This document shows positions 1-4,710 of a stretch of DNA of 6,379 nt, in pieces. This DNA comes from Clostridia bacterium (lineage in GTDB: Bacteria; Bacillota_A; Clostridia; Oscillospirales; CAG-272), in the NCBI GenBank assembly GCA_017395725.1, contig JAFQOB010000042.1, positions 1 through 6,379 of the forward strand, in the 5' to 3' direction. The stretch's first letter is position 1. The number at the start of each line of letters is the position of its first letter. A model generated the notes under the pieces. The model worked only from the letters and a program-made list of their open reading frames with translations, ran no database searches and was not told the DNA's origin. The translations under genes were made by a program, and so were the position numbers.

Positions 1-17
1 GGGAGTATAGAAATTTT

Positions 18-23
18 AGGAGG
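18..23 (+). promoter_or_regulatory. Ribosome binding site of the first LRR gene
   Basis: A perfect AGGAGG lies 7 bases before the ATG at 31, which fixes that start. The 17 bases further upstream are too few to show a promoter, so this gene's promoter lies outside the window. Confidence 0.9.
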
Positions 24-30
24 AATTAAT

Positions 31-2883
31 ATGAAAACTAGGAAAACTACACGGTTGTTTGCAATCACTATCGCGGTTGCCATACTTCTTACTATGTTTC
101 CTTTAAGTACATGGGCAGAAGAGATCACCAAAACCGTAGTACAAAGCGGCAGTTGCGGAACCAATGTCACCTATGTTCTTTATGACGACGGCGAGCTCGT
201 TATAAGTGGCGAGGGTGATATATACGATTATATAAATAGTGGATCTGATTCACCTTTTAATGGGAATAACAGTATTATGAATATTGTCATTGAGGAAGGA
301 GTAACAGGAATAGGTACCAGCACTTTTAGAAATTGTGATAATGCAAAAAGCATTCAACTTCCTGAAAGTCTTACAAAAATCAATAATTATGGCATTTATG
401 GCTGTGAAAAACTTAATACAATAAATTTCCCGAATAGTCTGGAAGTAATTGGTGATTACAATTTTTCTTTTTGCCGTGAACTCGACCTTAAAAACCTTGT
501 ATTCGGAAACAACCTTCAAACAATAGGCACACAAGCATTCCAAGAGTGTAATTTGATTGAAAATATTTACATCCCTGCCAGCGTAACAACCATAGGTGAC
601 CGTGCATTCTATAGATGTAGTTCTATATCGGCAATAAACGTTGATCCCAACAATTCCAATTATTCAAGTGATGAATTTGGTGTTTTATTTGACAAAAATA
701 AAACAACTCTATTTAAATATCCTCGTGCTAATATCGCAACTGAATATACTGTGCCAGACTCTGTCCTCACTATAGAACATTCTGCTTTTGAAGATAGTTT
801 TAATCTTACAGTTTTAAACTTATCTGATAACGTAACAACTATTTATCCATACGCTTTTACCGGTTGTATCGGAGTCACAGAGCTCTTTATACCAGAAAGT
901 CTCACTAAAATAGGAAAATATACCTTTAAAAGTATGGATTCGTTAACTCACATAACCGTTGATGAAAACAACCAAATTTGCTCAAGTGATGAATATGGTG
1001 CGTTTTATAACAAGAACAAAACCGTTTTATCATTCTATCCTCCAAATAGTCCATATACTTCATACAAAGTTCCCGAAACGGTAACTACAGTTATCGATCA
1101 CGCTTTTCAGGGCGTAAAAAATCTCGAATATGTCGAATTTACCGGTAATATTTCTACAATACCCGAGTATGCATTTGTAGGGGCAGACGGGCCCAGAAAA
1201 ATCATTTTGAATGAAGGTGTAAAAACTATAGGTAACTATGCATTCTGGGATTGTTCAAATCTTGAAAGTATCATAATTCCTAAAAGTTTAACTGATATCA
1301 AATACAATACCTTCTGGATTTGCGACAATTTCAAATATATTTTCTACGCCGGTTCTGAAGAAGAGTGGAATAGTATAAATCTTCCGCCAAGCAATGAAAC
1401 AGAGTTTTATAATGCAAGTGTCCACTATAACAGTACCGACCATACTTATGCCGAAACTTCAATCGATGCAACCTGTACCACGGGTGGCACAAGCACATTT
1501 GATTGCAACTACTGTGACCTTTCTTATGAAGGTGGTTCAGTAGATCCTCTCGGTCATGAATCCGACAACAATTGGGTGCAGACCAAGGCTCCCACCTGCT
1601 TCAGTGAAGGTGAAGAACAAAGCAAATGTGTACGTCATGACGACGGCGTAACTTGTGACACTATATTCACCAGAACTGTTCCGGCTGATAATAAGTTACA
1701 CGATTGGGGTGAATGGAAGGAAACCACCCCTCCCACCTGCTATTCCGAAGGTGAGGCAACCAGAATTTGTAATAATGACAATTCACATATCGAAACAAAA
1801 GTTATAGAAATTATTGATCACACCTTAGGAGAATGGACAAGCAATTACGACTCGACACATTCAAAACTTTGTCAGAATGATAAATGCACCTACAAAGAAA
1901 CCGAAAACTGTAACTTTGGCGGCTGGACAATTACAAAGGATGCAACCGACACAGAAGAAGGCGAAAAAATCAGAATTTGTTCAATTTGTACTTATCAGGA
2001 AACAGAGGTTATACCCGTTGATCCATACGCTAATATCACCACAGAAATAACAAACGGAATCGTCAGAATTGACGGCAACGGTTCTCTTCCCACGGTTGAA
2101 GCAGGAGCTTCGCACTACTGGGATGAATATGCTGAAACGGCAACTGCAATCGTCATTGACGGTGAGATTACAACAATCGGCTCCAACTCTTTCACCGGAT
2201 TCAGCAACATTTCAACAATCATAATCCGAACACCTTCGATTACAATTGAACCTGATGCTTTCGTAAACTGTCCTCTTCTTGAAAATGTTCTCATTTTCGG
2301 TAACAGTTCATTTACACCGGAATCGTTCAACGGCTGTGCAGATGCAATCAAAGTTTTTGAAAATGCAGACAAACAGCATAGCTTCACCACATCTGGCAAC
2401 ACAATAAACGTTATACCCTTTGATTTTGAAGATACAACTCTTCAATGGAACGGTAAACTCACTCTCGATGCGTATAACTTTTTTGACATTATTGCAGCAT
2501 TCTGTAATGAATATGATGAAGTAAAAAGCATCAAGGTAAATAGTTTTACGGGTGAAGGCTTTACCTTCTACAGATATAACGAAAAAACATATAACTCCGA
2601 GCCCATTGAAGGAAATACAATTAACAATGCAGAATTTTCCGTTCTTATTGACAGCTATGAGACAGGCCCTGTTTACATCACCTTCAATCAGCTTTGTGAC
2701 GGAATTACCGACGGAAGTATCTCAACATTCTATCTGATTGTTGAAGACGAAACAGAGGGTGATATTCTTGACACAGAGGTTGAAGTCAAGGACGAAGAAG
2801 AAAAAAGCTGGTTTGAAAAGGCTCTGGAATGGATTGTTTCCCTTCTGAATAAGCTGTTTAAGATATTATCGAGATTCAAGTAA
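31..2883 (+). CDS. Secreted BspA-like (LRR_5) leucine-rich-repeat surface protein with Cys-rich stalk
   Basis: Seen: 950 residues, with a signal peptide (basic KTRK, hydrophobic core, probable cleavage after STWA, residue 29). Residues 38-65 match the N-module usual in this family (CGTNVTYVLYDDGELVISGEG). About 12 LRR_5 units (pattern TIGxxAFxxCxxLxxIxIPxSV) fill 86-435, including two longer ones with SSDEFGVLFDKNKT and SSDEYGAFYNKNKT. A family-typical C-cap (FYAGSEEEW) occupies 436-467. Residues 471-660 hold Cys-rich repeats with CxxC pairs and GEW/GGW signatures. A second N-module plus a few degenerate LRRs cover about 668-790. Residues 797-909 are unrecognised. The tail is acidic (DEEEK) then amphipathic (WFEKALEWIVSLLNKLF). 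Known: LRR_5/BspA proteins are surface or secreted binding proteins, often adhesins. Inferred: an extracellular binding role, ligand unknown. There is no LPXTG, SLH or dockerin. No gene overlaps it; the next gene converges from the right. Confidence 0.93.
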   Translation: MKTRKTTRLFAITIAVAILLTMFPLSTWAEEITKTVVQSGSCGTNVTYVLYDDGELVISGEGDIYDYINSGSDSPFNGNNSIMNIVIEEGVTGIGTSTFRNCDNAKSIQLPESLTKINNYGIYGCEKLNTINFPNSLEVIGDYNFSFCRELDLKNLVFGNNLQTIGTQAFQECNLIENIYIPASVTTIGDRAFYRCSSISAINVDPNNSNYSSDEFGVLFDKNKTTLFKYPRANIATEYTVPDSVLTIEHSAFEDSFNLTVLNLSDNVTTIYPYAFTGCIGVTELFIPESLTKIGKYTFKSMDSLTHITVDENNQICSSDEYGAFYNKNKTVLSFYPPNSPYTSYKVPETVTTVIDHAFQGVKNLEYVEFTGNISTIPEYAFVGADGPRKIILNEGVKTIGNYAFWDCSNLESIIIPKSLTDIKYNTFWICDNFKYIFYAGSEEEWNSINLPPSNETEFYNASVHYNSTDHTYAETSIDATCTTGGTSTFDCNYCDLSYEGGSVDPLGHESDNNWVQTKAPTCFSEGEEQSKCVRHDDGVTCDTIFTRTVPADNKLHDWGEWKETTPPTCYSEGEATRICNNDNSHIETKVIEIIDHTLGEWTSNYDSTHSKLCQNDKCTYKETENCNFGGWTITKDATDTEEGEKIRICSICTYQETEVIPVDPYANITTEITNGIVRIDGNGSLPTVEAGASHYWDEYAETATAIVIDGEITTIGSNSFTGFSNISTIIIRTPSITIEPDAFVNCPLLENVLIFGNSSFTPESFNGCADAIKVFENADKQHSFTTSGNTINVIPFDFEDTTLQWNGKLTLDAYNFFDIIAAFCNEYDEVKSIKVNSFTGEGFTFYRYNEKTYNSEPIEGNTINNAEFSVLIDSYETGPVYITFNQLCDGITDGSISTFYLIVEDETEGDILDTEVEVKDEEEKSWFEKALEWIVSLLNKLFKILSRFK

Positions 2884-2950
2884 TTCAAACTTCCCAAAAC
2901 TTTACAACCCCAAAACACGCCCCCGCCCGACCGCACATAAACTCCCCTGT

Positions 2951-3067
2951 TTTACTGAGAAAAGCACACTAAAACACGGTAATTCACGCACCGTAAGACA
3001 AGGTAACAACCCCATGGTTGGTATGACCGTTGCTTGTGCAGTTGCTATTGAAGAGGCTTGTAAGTGA
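2951..3067 (+). pseudogene. Possible 3' remnant of an unidentified gene
   Basis: A reading frame ending at the TGA at 3065-3067 has strongly coding-like codons (ggt aac aac ccc atg gtt ggt atg) and a plausible protein end, NPMVGMTVACAVAIEEACK. The frame stays open leftwards into the LRR gene but offers no ATG before 3014. The bases before about 2950 are C-rich and look non-coding, so the left limit is approximate. The likeliest explanation is the tail of a gene whose 5' part has been lost. The alternative is a 17-residue peptide starting at 3014, with only a weak AAGG upstream. I do not recognise the family. The call rests on codon pattern alone. Confidence 0.4.
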
Positions 3068-3069
3068 GC

Positions 3070-3118
3070 AAACCTTGTTACTCGCTAAAGCTAGTAATAA
3101 GTCTTAATCCCAAGGTTT
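3070..3118 (+). other. Candidate structured RNA element (nested stems)
   Basis: AAACCTTG at 3070-3077 pairs perfectly with CAAGGTTT at 3111-3118. Inside, 3078-3097 forms a second hairpin (TTACT with AGTAA, one mismatch, then GCT with AGC). The element begins three bases after the stop of the coding-like remnant and lies ahead of the terminator hairpin, as a 3' untranslated structure would. It matches no riboswitch class I recognise. The strand is assumed from the remnant's direction. Confidence 0.35.
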
Positions 3119-3155
3119 TAAATGGATTTTTAAAATAGAGGATGTATAAAGTAGT

Positions 3156-3187
3156 CCCCCTGTTCGATGAACAGGGGGTTATTGTTT
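3156..3187. terminator. Strong hairpin terminator between convergent genes
   Basis: Ten perfect base pairs, CCCCCTGTTC (3156-3165) with GAACAGGGGG (3169-3178), close a three-base loop. On the + strand the tail is TTATTGTTT, moderately U-rich. On the - strand the tail is ACTACTTTATAC, a poorer match. The - strand stop of the membrane-protein gene is about 30 bases away, so the hairpin probably ends that operon as well as rightward transcription. I read it as bidirectional, better for +. Confidence 0.75.
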
Positions 3188-3208
3188 ATGCCAACGTACT
3201 TTCGAGCT

Positions 3209-3907
3209 CTATTTTTCCTTAACAGATTCGCCGATCTTAATAACTTCCTCCATGCTTAGATGACCGTAAATTGTAACGGTTATTTTGTTCCCGGTTAAAA
3301 TCAGGGTTGAATATGGCTTTCCGTCATTCTCACCTGATATAAGATATGATTCTCTTCCTGAGATACTTATTCTTTCGATATTATTCTTATCTTTGTCGGT
3401 AAGAATAGAAAGTCCGTCATTAAGAGAAACGTAGACATCATAGACCAGGTTTTCTGTTTCATTCTCATACCTATATCCTATAGCTTCATACTCCTCGTAT
3501 TTTTCTTTCAGCAGAAAACCTTGGGGTATATATTCTACATAGACGTTTTTATAATTACTAAAATCTGTCGGCGTTTCAGTGTTTGTAATGAAATAGAATT
3601 TTATATGTGTTTCATAAAACTCCACTACTGCATTTCTGAAGTCTGCTCTTGCCTGGGGGCTTATCATCATAAGTGAAAAAGCACCGACGCATAAAACGAT
3701 AATTATAACTGCCGCTTTCGTCAGGGCGTTTCTGTAAAATGAAACGGGCTTTTCCTTCTTGTTGAATGAAGAAATAAGATTATCCATACTCGTTTCAAAT
3801 TCCAAGCTGAAGGTATGGTTTATATAACTGTTGTCTGGAATAGCTGAAACTTCGTATTCTTTTACCTTTACCAAAGCTGAAGCTAACATAGCGTCACTTA
3901 TTTCCAT
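3209..3907 (-). CDS. Probable anti-sigma factor / membrane sensor with DUF4367-like domain
   Basis: Seen: 232 residues. A cytoplasmic N-terminal part (1-61) is followed by one membrane segment at about 62-82 (AAVIIIVLCVGAFSLMMIS). Next is the motif SPQARADFRNAVVEFYETHIKFYF, cut here as SPQARADF and FYETHIKFYF (83-106), typical of DUF4367 proteins in clostridia. A beta-rich outer domain follows (about 118-230), with YIPQGF, YDVYVS and LTGNKITVTIYG. The start at 3907 has GGAG 9 bases upstream and lies 14 bases inside the sigma gene, so translation is probably coupled. Known: DUF4367 proteins are commonly encoded directly after ECF sigma genes. Inferred: the N-terminal part binds the sigma factor and the outer domain senses an envelope signal. 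No zinc-binding HxxxCxxC anti-sigma motif is present in the N-terminal part, so the sigma-binding mode is unproven. Confidence 0.8.
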   Translation of the reverse strand: MEISDAMLASALVKVKEYEVSAIPDNSYINHTFSLEFETSMDNLISSFNKKEKPVSFYRNALTKAAVIIIVLCVGAFSLMMISPQARADFRNAVVEFYETHIKFYFITNTETPTDFSNYKNVYVEYIPQGFLLKEKYEEYEAIGYRYENETENLVYDVYVSLNDGLSILTDKDKNNIERISISGRESYLISGENDGKPYSTLILTGNKITVTIYGHLSMEEVIKIGESVKEK

Positions 3908-4448
3908 TGACCTTTGCTCCTTTCATAAGTTCTTCCTTCAGAATCATTCTGCCACGCCGTACCTGTTGGTGGACTGTGCCCGGCTTTCTTCCCAAAAGCT
4001 CGGCAATTTCCTTTTCGGTCATCTGCTCTACTATGAGAAGATAGAGCACATCTCTGTAAACAGCGGGCATAGCAGCGAGAGTTTTCACAATAAAATCCTC
4101 TGTTTCGAATGTTCTGTCAAAAGAACTGCTTTCTTTATCGCTGACATCATAAAGCTCGTCAATATCCGTTTCTGCAACACCTTTATTCTTCCTCAATATG
4201 TCAATAGCGGCATTTTTGGACGCTGTAACAACATAAGAAAGGGTTTTTGGTGAATTTGCTTCCCCTACCCTCTTTATGCTTTTTGCGATACCGATAAAAG
4301 CATTGTGTACTGCATCCTCGGCAAGATAAGCATCGTTCAGAACAGAGTTAGCCGCATACCACATTTTCTTTTTATACAAGGTATAGATTTTTTCGAACTT
4401 TAATTTGTCATTATCTTCTTCCATAAGAAGTGTATAAAAAAGTAACAT
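3894..4448 (-). CDS. ECF-type RNA polymerase sigma factor
   Basis: Seen: 184 residues with the two-domain ECF layout. Sigma region 2 covers about 18-88: AEDAVHNAFIGIAK at 43-56 is region 2.2 (core polymerase contact), and YVVTASKNAAIDILRK at 72-87 is region 2.3/2.4 (-10 melting and recognition). An acidic linker (about 91-118) precedes sigma region 4 at about 120-175, with AMPAVYRDVLYL and the helix-turn-helix TEKEIAELLGRKPGTVHQQV (144-163) for -35 binding. There is no region 3 and no extra C-terminal domain. The start at 4448 is chosen because a good ribosome binding site precedes it; an in-frame ATG at 4424 would also leave both domains whole but lacks one. It is the first gene of a leftward operon with the membrane protein and is divergent from an LRR surface-protein gene. 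Its regulon is not shown by the sequence. Confidence 0.93.
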   Translation of the reverse strand: MLLFYTLLMEEDNDKLKFEKIYTLYKKKMWYAANSVLNDAYLAEDAVHNAFIGIAKSIKRVGEANSPKTLSYVVTASKNAAIDILRKNKGVAETDIDELYDVSDKESSSFDRTFETEDFIVKTLAAMPAVYRDVLYLLIVEQMTEKEIAELLGRKPGTVHQQVRRGRMILKEELMKGAKVNGNK

Positions 4449-4455
4449 ATATTTG

Positions 4456-4460
4456 CTCCT
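4456..4460 (-). promoter_or_regulatory. Ribosome binding site deciding the sigma-factor start
   Basis: On the - strand AGGAG lies 7 bases before the ATG at 4448. The other in-frame ATG at 4424 is preceded by CACTTCTT, with no Shine-Dalgarno match. The sigma protein therefore probably begins MLLFYTLLMEED rather than MEED. Confidence 0.75.
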
Positions 4461-4481
4461 GAGTGTGTTTTGTAGACGTTC

Positions 4482-4510
4482 ATAATATTAAACGGAGTTT
4501 TTAAGGTAAA
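4482..4510 (-). promoter_or_regulatory. Candidate promoter P1 of the sigma operon
   Basis: On the - strand TTTACC (4505-4510), a 17-base spacer and TATTAT (4482-4487) resemble a housekeeping promoter, with predicted transcription start near 4475 and a leader of about 27 bases. Its -35 touches the inverted repeat at 4508-4542. A CGTCT on the same strand just downstream (4474-4478) could instead be an ECF-type -10. Confidence 0.4.
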
Positions 4511-4542
4511 ACTTACAATTTTTTTATTTTTTTGTAAGTTTT
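4508..4542. repeat. 11-bp perfect inverted repeat, candidate operator
   Basis: AAAACTTACAA (4508-4518) and TTGTAAGTTTT (4532-4542) are exact inverted copies around a 13-base T-rich centre. Only two of eleven pairs are G-C and no run of U follows, so it is a poor RNA terminator and better explained as a binding site for a dimeric protein. It lies directly upstream of, and by three bases within, the -35 of P1. Confidence 0.6.
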
Positions 4543-4591
4543 GGTTATTCTTATCCGTTTATAGTTGTGAGAGACTACAGACGTTCAACTT

Positions 4592-4620
4592 ATTGTAGCA
4601 TATATTTGTTTCAAATTTAA
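4592..4620 (-). promoter_or_regulatory. Candidate second promoter P2 of the sigma operon
   Basis: On the - strand TACAAT (4592-4597) is preceded by TGC, forming an extended -10, with TTAAAT (4615-4620) 17 bases upstream as a weak -35. Transcription from here would give a leader of roughly 135 bases that includes the 4508-4542 inverted repeat. Confidence 0.3.
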
Positions 4621-4634
4621 GATACTCTCTCAAT

Positions 4635-4648
4635 TTCCTTGAAAGGAA
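4635..4648. promoter_or_regulatory. 14-bp dyad abutting the LRR-gene promoter
   Basis: TTCCTT-GA-AAGGAA is perfectly symmetric and ends one base before the -35 box at 4649. Its placement suits an activator or repressor site. No known consensus is matched with confidence. Confidence 0.4.
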
Positions 4649-4677
4649 TGGACATTATTTATTATGGATGATATAAT
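4649..4677 (+). promoter_or_regulatory. Housekeeping-type extended -10 promoter of the second LRR gene
   Basis: TGGACA (4649-4654, five of six consensus bases), a 17-base spacer and a perfect TATAAT (4672-4677) preceded by TGA give a strong extended -10 promoter. Transcription would start near 4684, leaving a leader of about 27 bases that contains the ribosome binding site. Confidence 0.8.
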
Positions 4678-4694
4678 TTTGATAGAAGAAAATA

Positions 4695-4701
4695 AAAGGA
4701 G
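4695..4701 (+). promoter_or_regulatory. Ribosome binding site of the second LRR gene
   Basis: AAAGGAG ends 9 bases before the ATG at 4711. This supports that start, which also gives a complete signal peptide. Confidence 0.85.
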
Positions 4702-4710
4702 AAGAGTGCT

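Larger units (their letters stand above)
2884..3208. other. Intergenic region between the first LRR gene and the sigma operon
   Basis: These 325 bases separate convergent genes. The first 60 or so are strongly C-rich and G-poor on the + strand and carry no clear hairpin. Then come a coding-like stretch ending with a stop at 3065-3067, a nested inverted-repeat element (3070-3118) and a strong hairpin (3156-3178). I find no tRNA or intact gene. No terminator directly follows the LRR gene, so its transcript may run on to the hairpin near 3178. Confidence 0.8.

Noticed and set aside
2552..2737. 61-codon + strand frame inside the first LRR gene, and similar - strand frames at 250-543 and 2115-2402
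   Set aside because: All are contained in a continuous 950-codon gene with a clear domain structure, and none has a ribosome binding site or recognisable product.
2908..2932. Possible G-quadruplex on the - strand
   Set aside because: Only three runs of three or more G are present, too few for a standard three-tier quadruplex.
2976..3020. Small hairpins ACGGT/ACCGT and CAACC/GGTTG
   Set aside because: Five-base stems are expected by chance and they overlap the coding-like remnant, so I do not list them as features.
3831..4253. 140-codon + strand open frame antisense to the sigma/anti-sigma genes
   Set aside because: It lies wholly over two well-supported - strand genes, has no recognisable domain and no good ribosome binding site. 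It is a shadow frame.
4422..4424. Alternative sigma-factor start (MEEDNDKL)
   Set aside because: No Shine-Dalgarno match precedes it, whereas the ATG at 4448 has AGGAG at a good distance. It cannot be fully excluded because the domains are intact either way.
4508..4542. Reading the inverted repeat as a transcription terminator
   Set aside because: The stem has only two G-C pairs, the T-rich part is in the loop rather than after the stem, and no gene ends nearby.
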